In this document: positions 1-8,924 of the stretch, in pieces
Layout of the letters: each line of letters starts with the position of its first letter
How positions within the stretch are numbered: the first letter of the stretch is position 1
Source of the DNA: JACVRW01 sp036407035
GTDB taxonomy: Bacteria > Actinomycetota > Thermoleophilia > Solirubrobacterales > Thermoleophilaceae
Assembly: GCA_036407035.1 (NCBI GenBank)
Contig: DASXAA010000219.1
Span: forward strand, 1 to 64,000
Direction of reading: 5' to 3'
Length of the DNA stretch: 64,000 nt
The notes under the pieces: generated by a model
Database searches by the model: none
Told to the model about the DNA's origin: nothing
Seen by the model: the letters and a program-made list of their open reading frames with translations, nothing else
Translations under genes and position numbers: made by a program

Positions 1-768
1 CGCCCCGATCAGCAGCACGTCGATCTGCTCGAAGAGGACGAACGCGCCCTCGATCAGGAACAGCGCTCCGGCGTACGCCGCGATGTGCCGCAGCGCGACC
101 GGCGACGCGGCCTCCTCCGGGCCGCGACGCCCGAAGAGCCGCCGCAGGGCGAAGAACCCGAACACGCCCCCGGCAATGAACCCCGCGCCGCGCCCGAACG
201 CGGCCCCGACCGCGCCCGCGCCCGCAAGCACGAGCCCCACGCTGGACGCCAGCTCGACCACGGCCTTGGCGGTGGTCATCCGGAAGCTGAGCGCGATGCG
301 GCCGAGCGCGGTGAAGGCGCCGCCGTACAGCTGCATCAGGTTCTGCCCGAAGATCGCGACCGCCATGCCGCGAAGGGTCCACTCGAGGGCGGGCTCGTCG
401 TAGGCGCTCGCCAGCGGCCCGGCGAAGACGACGAGCGCGACGCAGACCGCGCCGGACGTCAGCAGCCGCAGCCGCGAGGCGTGCCGCAGCACCCCGGCGA
501 TCGCCGCCGGGTTGCCGCGGCGCTCCGCGATGAAGCGGGCTGTGGACGCCGAGATCCCGGCGTCGCCCGGCAGCACGAGCACGGAGGCGACGCCGAGCGC
601 CAGCGAGAAGACGCCGAAGTCCTCGGGGCCAAGCTTGCGCGCCAGGAAGATCGTGAGCGCGGCCGTGAAGGCCGCGGTCACGATCTGCGAGGCAAGCGCG
701 AACGTCGTGTTGCGCGCGATGCTCTCCGCCCCGTCCCGAGGCGGAGTTTCCGGCTCGGAGCTGTTCAG
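1..768 (-). CDS. Polysaccharide flippase (Wzx/MATE-like), C-terminus off the window
   Basis: The reverse-strand frame is open from about 768 to the window edge. It encodes a hydrophobic protein whose start resembles oligosaccharide flippases: a short polar lead, then SIARNTTFALASQ, then FLARKLGPEDFGVFSLAL, followed by alternating membrane segments and RRGNPAA-type loops. Such proteins move lipid-linked glycan units across the cytoplasmic membrane. It is the last visible gene of the polysaccharide operon, 10 bases after the LPFTG gene. The start is unclear: there is no ATG, GTG or TTG between the in-frame TGA near 807 and the conserved region. CTG at 768, just behind AAGGGAG, is my choice. GTG at 681 would cut into the first membrane helix. 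Confidence 0.75.
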   Translation of the reverse strand, partial: MNSSEPETPPRDGAESIARNTTFALASQIVTAAFTAALTIFLARKLGPEDFGVFSLALGVASVLVLPGDAGISASTARFIAERRGNPAAIAGVLRHASRLRLLTSGAVCVALVVFAGPLASAYDEPALEWTLRGMAVAIFGQNLMQLYGGAFTALGRIALSFRMTTAKAVVELASSVGLVLAGAGAVGAAFGRGAGFIAGGVFGFFALRRLFGRRGPEEAASPVALRHIAAYAGALFLIEGAFVLFEQIDVLLIGA

Positions 769-778
769 CTCCCTTACT

Positions 779-1060
779 TTAGGCTTCGCTGGGCCGGCGC
801 GTCACGCGCCGGAGGCCGAACCCGAGCAGCACGAGCGCGCTGCCGGTCGCGGCCAGGACCCCGAGCTCGGCGCCCGTGAAGGGCAGGCTTCCGCTCCCGG
901 TGTCGCCACCGCCGCCGCCGCCACCGCTCTGCACGGTTCCGGCGATCGCGCTGCCGTTGTCGGCGTATCCGTCAACGCCCGACTGCGCGAACGCGGCACC
1001 CGGCAAAGCGAGGAACGCAACGCACAGCAGCGCCGCAAAACTCTTCCTCATCCACGTCAT
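779..1060 (-). CDS. Small LPFTG-anchored surface protein
   Basis: A 93-residue protein with a signal peptide (MRKSFAALLCVAFLALPGAA region, cleavage near AFA-QS), a short Gly-rich linker, the sorting motif LPFTG at about residues 60-64, one hydrophobic helix and a basic tail RRVTRR. This is the layout of a sortase substrate, with almost no extracellular domain between signal and anchor. AAGGGAG stands a few bases upstream of the ATG, supporting the start. It lies between the O-antigen ligase-like gene and the flippase. A class E sortase sits 5 kb away at 6364-6993 and is the likely partner (inference). The mature exposed part is only about 35 residues. Confidence 0.85.
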   Translation of the reverse strand: MTWMRKSFAALLCVAFLALPGAAFAQSGVDGYADNGSAIAGTVQSGGGGGGGDTGSGSLPFTGAELGVLAATGSALVLLGFGLRRVTRRPSEA

Positions 1061-1233
1061 TGACCAGAACTCCCTTTTGTTGAGGGCCGAGCCAGGCTGG
1101 ACGGCTCGACCGTTTCCCGCGTTAAGGCAAGCCCAAATGGAACGACTTCCATGCCACAGCTAACACCACCAAGGGGGTGCCGCACTTCGACATTCGTCAC
1201 ACAAACGCTTGTTGGATCAGCTGACTTCTGCAC

Positions 1234-1255
1234 CGGTCTGTCCTACTGCAGACCG
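1234..1255 (-). terminator. Hairpin at the stop codon of the O-antigen ligase-like gene
   Basis: CGGTCTG (1234-1240) and CAGACCG (1249-1255) are perfect 7-base arms around an 8-base loop, and the TAG stop of the gene ending at 1243 lies in the loop. There is no clear T-run after it, so it may be a Rho-assisted end or mRNA-stabilising structure. It would separate the ligase gene from the LPFTG gene. Confidence 0.4.
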
Positions 1256-3282
1256 ATGCGGGCTATCGTGGCCCGGACTATGCGGCGGTTGATCTCCGCC
1301 GCCGTGAGCTGTCGCCCACGTCTAACAGTCTGCAGTGCGTTTCTTAAGACATCGTAATTAGGGGTCAGGACGGCTGCGCCGGTGAGCCAGCGCAGGGCCT
1401 CCCGGCGGCGCCCCCGCTCGGACGCGATCGCCCCCAGCTGGAGCCGCGCGTACGCGTCGGAGGGCTCGCGGTCGAGCGCGGCCTTGAAGTAGCGCTCGGC
1501 GGCGTCGAGCCTGCCCTGTTTGACGGCGATCGTTCCCGCGGTGAGGTCCGGGATCGGGGAGAGGGGATTGAGGTCCGCCGCGCGGTCGAGGTCGTCGAAA
1601 GCCTGCGTGGGGTGCGCCTGCCAGGTGTCTCCCGCGCGCCGGACGTAGAGGTCCGAGAGCCAGGGACCGACGAGCGAGATGAGCGCGACCACCACGAGCG
1701 CGCCCGCGGCCACGAGCGCCAAGACCCGCCCCCGGCGCGACCTCCCGGCCTCGCCGCCGCGCTCCCCGTCGCCGAGGGCGCAGGCGATCCCGAGCGCCGC
1801 GAAGGCGGGCGCGCCCAGGCCGGGGAACTCCCAGAACCAGTCGAGCGAGCCGTGCACGAGCCAGTAGGCGGTGACGAGCAGGGCGGCCGCCGCCGTCGGG
1901 GGCCCGATGCCGGGCGCCCGGCGCAGGGCCGGGACGGCCGCCGCCGCGGCGGCCACGAGCCCGGCCGCCAGCAGGATCGCGCCGACGATCCCGGTCTGCG
2001 CGAGCACCCGGATCTCGAGGCTGTGCGGATAGCGCGGCTGCTGCTCGCTCTTGCCGCGCACGAAGTACTCCTGCTGGAAGTTGTCGGCGCCGAACCCGCC
2101 CAGCGGCTTGTCCGTGAACATGTCCCAGCCGACGCGCCAGAAGTCGTACCTGTCGGTGGCCGCCGTGCCCGTCAGGCGCGCCTCGCCGGCGGTCGGGGTC
2201 GTGCCGCCCTGCTTGAAGTCGCTCCAGTAGTCGGACGCCTCGCTGACCGGGTTCCCGACCGCCGCCGTGAACACCACCAGTGCCGCCACGACGGACACCG
2301 CGATCGCGCCGAGCGCGATCAGGTCGGCCCGCCGCTCGCCGGCCTCGCTCGCCGGACGGCGGCGCTCGAGCAGCCCCACCACAGCCCCGAGCACGAAGAG
2401 CGCGGCCGCGGCCACCAGCAGCGCCCGCGTGGCGTCCGCCACCGGCGGCCCCAGGTCCTGCCCGGGGGCGTAGCCGTCGTACACGTCGAGCAGCGGCCCT
2501 GCCGTGGCCGCGGTGCCGACCGCCACGGCAAGGAGCGCCAGCACCGTCCGCGCCCGGCCGGGGACGAGCAGCACCGCTAGCAGCGCCATCACGGGCAGGG
2601 CCAGGAGCCAGCCGCGGCTCTGCCCCAGGAGCGCCAGCCCGCAGAGCACCTGGGCGCCGCCCAGGAACGCGCCCCGCAGCAGCGGGTGGACCTCGCGCCT
2701 GCCCGCGAGGACGACGCACGGCCAGAAGGCCGAGAACCAGAGCGCCACGTCGGCGTTCACGTAGCCGGCCGGCTCCACGAGCCTGCCCTCGAAGAAGAAT
2801 CGCGCGGCGTCGTCGGCGGCGTTCACGCGCACCAGCTCGACCAGACCGACGCCGACGAGCGCGAGCGCGTACCCGCCCAGCAGCGTGGCCGCGGCGCGCG
2901 GCCGGAGCGGCCAGAGCGCGAACAGCGCGAGCACGACCGCGTACAACAGGGCGCGGTTGGCGCCGTCCCACGCGACGCCCTTCGCCGCCGCCCAGGTGAT
3001 CGACAGGAAGCTCCAGGCCGCGTAGGCCGCCACCAGCGCGATCGCCGCCCCCGTCCTGCGCGACGGGCGCGGTGGCGGGACCGCCACCAGGCACACCGCG
3101 AGCACCGCGACCAGGATCAGCGCGCCGGGGTACCACGTGCGGGTCTCGAAGCCCGCCTCGTCCGCGGCGAACCAAACGAAGACCGCGAGCGCGCCGAGCA
3201 GCGGGAAGAACGTCGGGCTCGCCTCGGCGGGGCGTCGCCAGTACCAGGCGGGGGCCCGGGCGGCGGCCTCGTCCGCCGTCAT
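1243..3282 (-). CDS. O-antigen ligase/polymerase-like membrane protein with C-terminal TPRs
   Basis: A 679-residue protein with roughly a dozen hydrophobic helices over residues 20-520 in the WaaL/Wzy pattern. A large loop around residues 340-410 contains DRYDFWRVGWDMFTDKPLGG and YPHSLEIRVLAQTG. This Gly-rich, Arg/His-containing periplasmic loop is typical of the Wzy_C O-antigen ligase domain. The last 130 residues form tetratricopeptide-like helices (DDLDRAADLNPLSP, AERYFKAALDREPSDAYARLQLG). Its role would be polymerising or transferring surface glycan. The ATG overlaps the stop of the aminotransferase gene by 4 bases, so the two are translationally coupled. Confidence 0.88.
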   Translation of the reverse strand: MTADEAAARAPAWYWRRPAEASPTFFPLLGALAVFVWFAADEAGFETRTWYPGALILVAVLAVCLVAVPPPRPSRRTGAAIALVAAYAAWSFLSITWAAAKGVAWDGANRALLYAVVLALFALWPLRPRAAATLLGGYALALVGVGLVELVRVNAADDAARFFFEGRLVEPAGYVNADVALWFSAFWPCVVLAGRREVHPLLRGAFLGGAQVLCGLALLGQSRGWLLALPVMALLAVLLVPGRARTVLALLAVAVGTAATAGPLLDVYDGYAPGQDLGPPVADATRALLVAAAALFVLGAVVGLLERRRPASEAGERRADLIALGAIAVSVVAALVVFTAAVGNPVSEASDYWSDFKQGGTTPTAGEARLTGTAATDRYDFWRVGWDMFTDKPLGGFGADNFQQEYFVRGKSEQQPRYPHSLEIRVLAQTGIVGAILLAAGLVAAAAAAVPALRRAPGIGPPTAAAALLVTAYWLVHGSLDWFWEFPGLGAPAFAALGIACALGDGERGGEAGRSRRGRVLALVAAGALVVVALISLVGPWLSDLYVRRAGDTWQAHPTQAFDDLDRAADLNPLSPIPDLTAGTIAVKQGRLDAAERYFKAALDREPSDAYARLQLGAIASERGRRREALRWLTGAAVLTPNYDVLRNALQTVRRGRQLTAAEINRRIVRATIARIGLQ

Positions 3283-4457
3283 GGGCTCACTGAGGCGCGG
3301 CCCGCGCCGCGAAGGGCTGCGAGGCCGGCGGCGACCGCGGCGACCACGCGGTCCTGGTCCTCGTAGGAGAGATGGGGATAGAGCGGCAGGGTGATCTCGG
3401 TGCGGGCGGCCAGCTCGCTGCGCGGGAGCGGCGCGCCGGCGTTGCCTCGGTAGGCGCTCAGCTCGTGGACGGCGGGGTAGAGCACGCTCGTCTGCACCAG
3501 TTCCTCGGCCAGCATCCGCTCGCGCAGCGGGTCGCGCAGCTCGGGGTCCTCGACCATCGCGGGCATCACGTAGCAGGACGAGCGGTCCACGTCCTCGTCG
3601 CGGTACGGGAGCGACAGCCCCGGCACGCCCGCGAGGGCCCCCCGGTAGCGGTGCACGAGGCGGCGACGGGCGGCGATGTCGGCCTCGAGGCCCGGCAGGC
3701 GCGCCAGGAGCAGCGCCGCGCGCGGCTCGTCAAGGCGGTAGTTGAAGCCGAGCCCCGTGACGTCGTATCCGGCGGAGTGACCACGATGCCTGTCCCACGT
3801 CCCCGAGGTCATCGCGTGCGAGCGGGTCCGGCGGGCGACCTCGGCCACCCGGTCATCGTCGGTCGCGAGCAGCCCGCCCTCGCCGCAGGAGAGGACCTTG
3901 TTGGAGAAGAAGCTGAAGCAGCCCGCGAGCCCGAAGGTGCCGAGCTTGCGGTCGCTGCCGGCCGCCGTGGCCGAGGGGCAGTGCGCAGCGTCCTCGATCA
4001 GGGCCAGCCCGTGCCGGTCGCAGAGCTCGCGCAGCCCGGCCACGTCGGCGGCGTAGCCGGCGTAGTGCACCGCGCAGACCGCCCTCGTGCGCGGCGTGAG
4101 GCGCCGCTCGACCTCCTCGGGGTCGATGCCGAGGTCGTGCTGACCGACCACATCGGCGAGCACGGGCGTCGCACCGCAATAGCGCGCCGCCGCGGCGGTG
4201 GCCACGAACGTGATCGCCGGGACGATCACCTCGTCGCCCGGCCCCACGCCGGCGGCGAGATACGCGAGGTGGAGCGCCGCCGTGCAGCTCGAGACCGCCA
4301 CCGCGTGGCGGGCCCCGAGGTGGGCGGCGAAGGCCTCCTCGAACTCCCGCGTGCGCGGGCCCATCGTCAGCCAGCCGCCGCGCAGCGTGTCCGCCACCGC
4401 GTCCACCTGGTCGTCCGCGAGGCGGACGTCGAAGAGCGGGATCAGCTCGCCGGCCAC
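3279..4457 (-). CDS. DegT/DnrJ/EryC1/StrS-family aminotransferase
   Basis: A 392-residue PLP-dependent sugar aminotransferase. Visible family features are the N-terminal IPLFDVRLADDQVDAVADTLRGGWLTMGP, the EDAAHCPSA block, and FSFFSNKVLSCGEGG, whose Lys is the PLP-binding residue. It also has the C-terminal YPAVHEL region. It would transaminate a nucleotide-linked keto sugar made by the upstream epimerase/dehydratase gene. The start is GTG at 4457, two bases after the epimerase stop. Length is normal for the family (about 370-400). Confidence 0.92.
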   Translation of the reverse strand: MAGELIPLFDVRLADDQVDAVADTLRGGWLTMGPRTREFEEAFAAHLGARHAVAVSSCTAALHLAYLAAGVGPGDEVIVPAITFVATAAAARYCGATPVLADVVGQHDLGIDPEEVERRLTPRTRAVCAVHYAGYAADVAGLRELCDRHGLALIEDAAHCPSATAAGSDRKLGTFGLAGCFSFFSNKVLSCGEGGLLATDDDRVAEVARRTRSHAMTSGTWDRHRGHSAGYDVTGLGFNYRLDEPRAALLLARLPGLEADIAARRRLVHRYRGALAGVPGLSLPYRDEDVDRSSCYVMPAMVEDPELRDPLRERMLAEELVQTSVLYPAVHELSAYRGNAGAPLPRSELAARTEITLPLYPHLSYEDQDRVVAAVAAGLAALRGAGRASVSP

Positions 4458-4459
4458 GG

Positions 4460-5428
4460 TCAGATGTTCGAGTAGCGGCCGTCGAAGGGGTCGCCGAACC
4501 GCTCCTCGCCGAGCGCCTCGACCAGCTCGTCGATCCCGTCCGGGACGCGGTTTCGAGGCTCGAACCCGAGCCGTTCGCGGATCTTCGCGAACGACACCTT
4601 GTAGTCGCGCGGGTCCTCGTCGCGGTGGACGAACGTCACGTCGCCGCGGCCGAGCCGCGCCGTGATCAGCTCGACCAGGTCGAGCTTGCGGTAGTTCTCG
4701 TCCGAGTGGCCGGCGTTGAAGACCTCGCCGGACACCCGCTCGGCGGGCGCCGCCAGGACGAGGGCGATCGCGCGGGCGGCGTCGCGCACGTGGACGTACG
4801 GCCGCCAGAAGGTCTCGCCGAACACCTCCAGCGGGCGCCCCGCCCAGAGGTCGCGCGTGAACTCGTTGACGGTCAGGTCGAACCGCATCCGGCGCCCGAC
4901 GCCGTACACGGTCGCGAAGCGCAGGCAGGTCCCGGCCAGGCCGTCACCGGACGCGCCGAGCAGGTGGCGCTCCAGCCCCACCTTCTGCTCGGCGTAGAGC
5001 GACACCGGGCGCAGCTCCCCGGTCTCATCGATCGGGACCGTCGGGTCCGCCATGCGGCCGTAGTTCGAGCAGGTGGAGGCGAACAGGAAGCGGCCAACGC
5101 CGGCGGCCCGCGCGTCGTCGACGAGCGTGCGGGCGGCCTCCACGTTCACGGCGTTCGAGAGATCGGGGTCGCGGGCGCAGGCCGGGTCGCCGACGATCGC
5201 GGCCAGGTGCACCACGGCGTCGGCGTCGCGAACGGCCCGCTCGCGCGCCTCCGCGTCGCGCACGTCCCCCCGGACCAGCTCGGCGCCGAGGGCGCCCAGC
5301 TCGGCGGCGACCTCGTCCTGGCCGTGGATGAGCGCGTCCAGCACGCGCACCTCGTGTCCGGCGGCGAGCAGCTCCTCGACGGTGAGCGCGCCGACGTAGC
5401 CGGCGCCGCCGGTGACCGTGACCTTCAC
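4460..5428 (-). CDS. NAD-dependent epimerase/dehydratase
   Basis: A 322-residue extended short-chain dehydrogenase acting on a nucleotide sugar. The N-terminus has the Rossmann motif TGGAGYVG. HLAAIVGDPACARDP follows near residue 70, and the active-site Ser/Tyr-xxx-Lys region reads ASTCSNYG and YAEQK (residues about 115-150). The GTG start at 5428 overlaps the TGA of the nucleotidyltransferase gene (GTGA), and the motif begins four residues later, so this start is well supported. The exact sugar cannot be read from sequence. Confidence 0.92.
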   Translation of the reverse strand: MKVTVTGGAGYVGALTVEELLAAGHEVRVLDALIHGQDEVAAELGALGAELVRGDVRDAEARERAVRDADAVVHLAAIVGDPACARDPDLSNAVNVEAARTLVDDARAAGVGRFLFASTCSNYGRMADPTVPIDETGELRPVSLYAEQKVGLERHLLGASGDGLAGTCLRFATVYGVGRRMRFDLTVNEFTRDLWAGRPLEVFGETFWRPYVHVRDAARAIALVLAAPAERVSGEVFNAGHSDENYRKLDLVELITARLGRGDVTFVHRDEDPRDYKVSFAKIRERLGFEPRNRVPDGIDELVEALGEERFGDPFDGRYSNI

Positions 5429-6195
5429 GCCGGTCTGCGCGCCGCGCTCGAGGCGCCGCCGTCGAGCAGCGGCCTGACCTGCTCGTACTCCTGGATCGCC
5501 CGCTCGTAGTCCTCGTGGCGGCCGATGTCGAGCCAGAAGCCGTCGAACAGGTATGAGCCGATCGGCTCGCCGGCGTCGAGGAGGCGCTGCACCAGCTCGG
5601 GCAGGTCGAGGTAGGCGCCGGGCTTGACGTAGCCGAGCGCGCCCGGGTGGAAGCCGTACACGCCCATGCTGACGACGTAGCGGAGCTCCGGCTTCTCCTC
5701 GAACGCGACGATCCGGTGGGTGTCCCCGGCCCGGTCGCCGTGGTGGAGCACGCCGTAGTCGATCTTCACGACGCGCCGGTGCGAGGCGATCGTCAGCAGG
5801 TTGCCCGACCCCGCGTGCGCCCGCATCAGGTCCCCGTAGTCGAGCGAGGTGAGCACGTCGCCGTTCATGACGAGGAAGGGCTCGTCGAGGTGGTCGATCG
5901 AGGCGAGCGCGCCGACGGTGCCGAGCGGCTCCTCCTCCTCGAAGTAGTCGATCGCGAGGCCGTGGCGCGAGCCGTCGCCCATCACGGCGGTGACCAGATG
6001 CGACAGATAGCCGACCGCCAGGGTCACGCGCTCGAAGCCGGCGGCCGCCAGCTGGCGCATCACGACGTCGAGGATCGCGCGGTCGCCGATCGGAAGCAGC
6101 GGCTTCGGGAGGACGGTGGTGTACGGGCCGAGCCGCGATCCCTTCCCCCCCGCGAGGATGACGGCGCGCTTCGTCACTCCTAGAAAGGATGCCAC
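5425..6195 (-). CDS. Sugar-1-phosphate nucleotidyltransferase
   Basis: A protein of about 256 residues of the RmlA/mannose-1-phosphate guanylyltransferase-like group. It has the nucleotide-binding signature AVILAGGKGSRLGPYTTVLPK, the metal-binding MNGDVLTSLDY, and FEEKPELRY and FDGFWLDIGRHEDYERA in the C-terminal half. It activates a hexose-1-phosphate for the following enzymes. It is the first gene of the polysaccharide operon and diverges from a small membrane-protein gene. Two GTG starts are possible, 6195 and 6177. The second leaves the glycine-rich motif two residues from the end but has AGGAG directly abutting it, so I keep the longer form. Confidence 0.9.
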   Translation of the reverse strand: MASFLGVTKRAVILAGGKGSRLGPYTTVLPKPLLPIGDRAILDVVMRQLAAAGFERVTLAVGYLSHLVTAVMGDGSRHGLAIDYFEEEEPLGTVGALASIDHLDEPFLVMNGDVLTSLDYGDLMRAHAGSGNLLTIASHRRVVKIDYGVLHHGDRAGDTHRIVAFEEKPELRYVVSMGVYGFHPGALGYVKPGAYLDLPELVQRLLDAGEPIGSYLFDGFWLDIGRHEDYERAIQEYEQVRPLLDGGASSAARRPA

Positions 6196-6223
6196 GCCGG
6201 GAGGCGACGTATGCTTGACGGCG

Positions 6224-6367
6224 GTGCGCCGGATTGCGCTGAAGGTCCTCTACTGGCTCGCCGTCCTGGCGGTCTCGATCGTGCTGCTGTTCCTGTTGCT
6301 GGCGTTCTTCGAGTCGCGCGACGCATCGGACGTGGACAACGGCGCGGCGCCCGCTCTGCGGCTCTAG
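6224..6367 (+). CDS. Single-pass membrane mini-protein, unknown function
   Basis: A 47-residue product: basic N-terminus (VRRIALK), one long hydrophobic helix (YWLAVLAVSIVLLFLLLAFF) and an acidic tail. The GTG at 6224 places the positive charges just before the helix, giving a typical N-in anchor. TTG at 6215 is also in frame. It ends in a CTAG shared with the sortase gene on the other strand, so the two converge with a 4-base overlap. I do not recognise the family. Confidence 0.55.
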   Translation: MRRIALKVLYWLAVLAVSIVLLFLLLAFFESRDASDVDNGAAPALRL

Positions 6368-6993
6368 GTGCCCCGCACCTTCGGCGGCCCGCGCTTGACG
6401 AGGCGGGCGAACGCGACGATCCGCTGCGCCGCCGAGTAGAGCGGGTGGCACGCGCTCAGCACGAGCCTGTCGTAGCGGACCTTGCGCGTGATCCAGAGCG
6501 CGCTGTCGTCAACGACCTGCGTCCTCTGCACGCGGTACCTGAAGCTGCCCCAGGGCATCTCCAGCACGATCAGGTTGCCGCGCTTCAGCTCGTCGAGCCT
6601 GCGGAAGGGCGCGCCGTAGGTGGTGCGGTGGCCGGCGATCGCCACCGTGCCGCGCTGTCCCGGCAGCGGCGTGTCCGGATAGTGGCCGGGACCCTTGCGC
6701 AGGTTCTCCGTGTCGGTGCCCTCGACCACGAACTTGGACACGTCGATCGCCGGGATCAGGATCTTGCCGATCGCATCCCCGGGTAGCGGCTGCTTGCGGA
6801 TGACCCGCGGCGGGGGCTCTGCGAGGGAGTGCTCCAGGTGCACCTGCTTGCGCTCCTGGACGTAGGCGGAGACCGGCTCCTGCCACAGCAGGGTGACGGC
6901 CGCGTCCCCGATCAGGAGCGCGCCGCTGACCATCAATACCGAGGCCACGAAGCGAAGTACCGCGCGCACCGGGCCCGTACGCGTGTTCGTCAC
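6364..6993 (-). CDS. Class E sortase
   Basis: A 209-residue membrane-anchored transpeptidase: an N-terminal membrane helix at about 12-35, then a sortase beta-barrel. The catalytic residues are visible as His in AIAGHRTTYG (near 120), Cys in LSACHPLYS (near 180) and Arg in AQRIV (near 190). The PAIDVSKFVVEGTDTENLRKGPGHYP segment is typical of the actinobacterial class E/F branch. These enzymes cleave LPxTG-like motifs and attach proteins to the wall. The LPFTG protein at 779-1060 is the only visible substrate here. The GTG start has GAGGG five bases upstream. Confidence 0.9.
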   Translation of the reverse strand: MTNTRTGPVRAVLRFVASVLMVSGALLIGDAAVTLLWQEPVSAYVQERKQVHLEHSLAEPPPRVIRKQPLPGDAIGKILIPAIDVSKFVVEGTDTENLRKGPGHYPDTPLPGQRGTVAIAGHRTTYGAPFRRLDELKRGNLIVLEMPWGSFRYRVQRTQVVDDSALWITRKVRYDRLVLSACHPLYSAAQRIVAFARLVKRGPPKVRGT

Positions 6994-7069
6994 AGTGACC
7001 CTCAGTGTAGGCAGGTGTAGATAGGCTTTGCGCCCCTCGACCCGAATCTAAAGGGAGGCTCAAACACCC

Positions 7070-8878
7070 GTGACCCAAGCGACCAGCGCGCCGACGACCA
7101 ACAAGAAGCTCCTCTCGTGGGTAGAGGAGGTCGCGGCACTGACAGAGCCAGACTCGGTCCACTGGTGCGACGGGTCCGCAGCGGAGTACGAGGAGCTGTG
7201 CCGCCGCCTTGTCGACGCCGGCACCTTCGAGAAGCTCGACGAGGCCAAGCGCCCCAACTCCTACCTGGGGCGGTCGGACCCCGGCGACGTCGCCCGCGTG
7301 GAGGACCGCACGTTCATCTGCTCGGAGCGCGAGGAGGACGCCGGGCCGACCAACAACTGGCGCGATCCCGAGGAGATGCGCGGGACGCTCACCGAGCTGT
7401 TCCGCGGCTCGATGCGCGGCCGCGTGATGTACGTGGCGCCGTTCTCGATGGGCCCGCTCGGCTCGCGGATCGCCGAGATCGGGGTGGAGCTGACCGACTC
7501 GTCCTACGTCGCCGCCTCCATGCGCATCATGACCCGCATGGGCGCCGGGGCGCTCGACGTGCTCGGCGAGACCGGCGAGTTCGTGCCGTGCCTGCACTCG
7601 GTCGGCATGCCGCTGGGCGAGGGTGTCGAGGACGTGCCGTGGCCGTGCGATGCCGACAACAAGTACATCGTGCACTTCCCCGAGACGCGCGAGATCTGGT
7701 CGTACGGCTCGGGCTACGGCGGCAACGCCCTACTCGGCAAGAAGTGCCTGGCGCTGCGGATCGCCTCGGCCATCGCCCGCGACGAGGGCTGGATGGCCGA
7801 GCACATGCTGATCCTCAAGCTGACCTCGCCCGAGGGGAAGGTCAAGCACGTGGCGGGCGCCTTCCCGTCCGCGTGCGGCAAGACGAACCTGGCGATGCTG
7901 ATCCCGACGCTCGAGGGCTGGAAGGTCGAGACGATCGGCGACGACATCGCCTGGATGAAGTTCGGCGACGACGGCCGCCTCTACGCCATCAACCCTGAGG
8001 CCGGGTTCTTCGGGGTGGCGCCCGGGACCGGCGAGAGGACGAACCCGAACGCGATGGCCATGGTCGCCGAGAACACGATCTTCACGAACTGTGCGCGGAC
8101 GGACGACGGCGACGTGTGGTGGGAGGGGATGACCGAGGCGCCGCCGGCGCACACGATCGACTGGCTCGGAGGCGACTGGACGCCCGACTCGGACGAGCCG
8201 GCCGCCCATCCGAACGCGCGCTTCACGGTGGCGGCCGCGCAGTGTCCGTCGATCGCCCCCGAGTGGGAGGACCCGAAGGGGGTGCCGATCGACGCGTTCC
8301 TGTTCGGCGGCCGTCGCTCGACCGTCGTCCCGCTCGTCCACGAGGCGTACGACTGGAAGCACGGCGTGTTCCTCGGGTCGATCATGGGCTCGGAGACCAC
8401 CGCCGCGACCGCGGGCGAGGTGGGCAAGCTGCGCTTCGACCCGATGGCGATGCTGCCGTTCTGCGGCTACCACATGGGCGACTACTTCGCCCACTGGCTG
8501 CGGATCGGCGAGGAGCACGACGAGTCGAAGCTGCCCAGGATGTTCATGGTCAACTGGTTCCGCAAGGGCGGCGACGGCAAGTACCTCTGGCCGGGCTTCG
8601 GCGAGAACAGCCGCGTGCTGGCGTGGGTCTTCCGCCGCTGCGACGACGAGGCCGACGTGTTGGACACGCCGATCGGCCGGGTGCCGACGCCCGAGGCGAT
8701 CGACACCGACGGGCTCGACGTGTCGCGGGCGGCGATGGAGCAGCTGCTCGAGGTCGATCCGGGCCTGTGGAAGGCCCAGCTGCCGCAGGTGCACGAGCAC
8801 TTCGCGCAGTTCGGCGACAAGCTGCCGGACGAGCTCGCCCGCCAGCTCCGGCTGCTCGAGGAGCGCCTGAACGACTAG
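7070..8878 (+). CDS. pckG: Phosphoenolpyruvate carboxykinase, GTP type
   Basis: A 602-residue protein of normal length for the GTP-dependent enzyme, which interconverts oxaloacetate and PEP and serves gluconeogenesis. Seen: the P-loop FPSACGKTNLAM at about 265-276 with the reactive Cys of this class, GDDIAWMKFG (kinase-2 site), YGSGYGGNALLGKKCLALR, and NWFRKG near the C-terminus. The GTG at 7070 follows GGGAGG by about a dozen bases. The divergent sortase gene starts 76 bases away, so that short gap holds both promoters. Confidence 0.97.
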   Translation: MTQATSAPTTNKKLLSWVEEVAALTEPDSVHWCDGSAAEYEELCRRLVDAGTFEKLDEAKRPNSYLGRSDPGDVARVEDRTFICSEREEDAGPTNNWRDPEEMRGTLTELFRGSMRGRVMYVAPFSMGPLGSRIAEIGVELTDSSYVAASMRIMTRMGAGALDVLGETGEFVPCLHSVGMPLGEGVEDVPWPCDADNKYIVHFPETREIWSYGSGYGGNALLGKKCLALRIASAIARDEGWMAEHMLILKLTSPEGKVKHVAGAFPSACGKTNLAMLIPTLEGWKVETIGDDIAWMKFGDDGRLYAINPEAGFFGVAPGTGERTNPNAMAMVAENTIFTNCARTDDGDVWWEGMTEAPPAHTIDWLGGDWTPDSDEPAAHPNARFTVAAAQCPSIAPEWEDPKGVPIDAFLFGGRRSTVVPLVHEAYDWKHGVFLGSIMGSETTAATAGEVGKLRFDPMAMLPFCGYHMGDYFAHWLRIGEEHDESKLPRMFMVNWFRKGGDGKYLWPGFGENSRVLAWVFRRCDDEADVLDTPIGRVPTPEAIDTDGLDVSRAAMEQLLEVDPGLWKAQLPQVHEHFAQFGDKLPDELARQLRLLEERLND

Positions 8879-8924
8879 CGCGCTCGTAGACGTAGGGATA
8901 CCCACCCACGGGCGGCCGCGGTAC

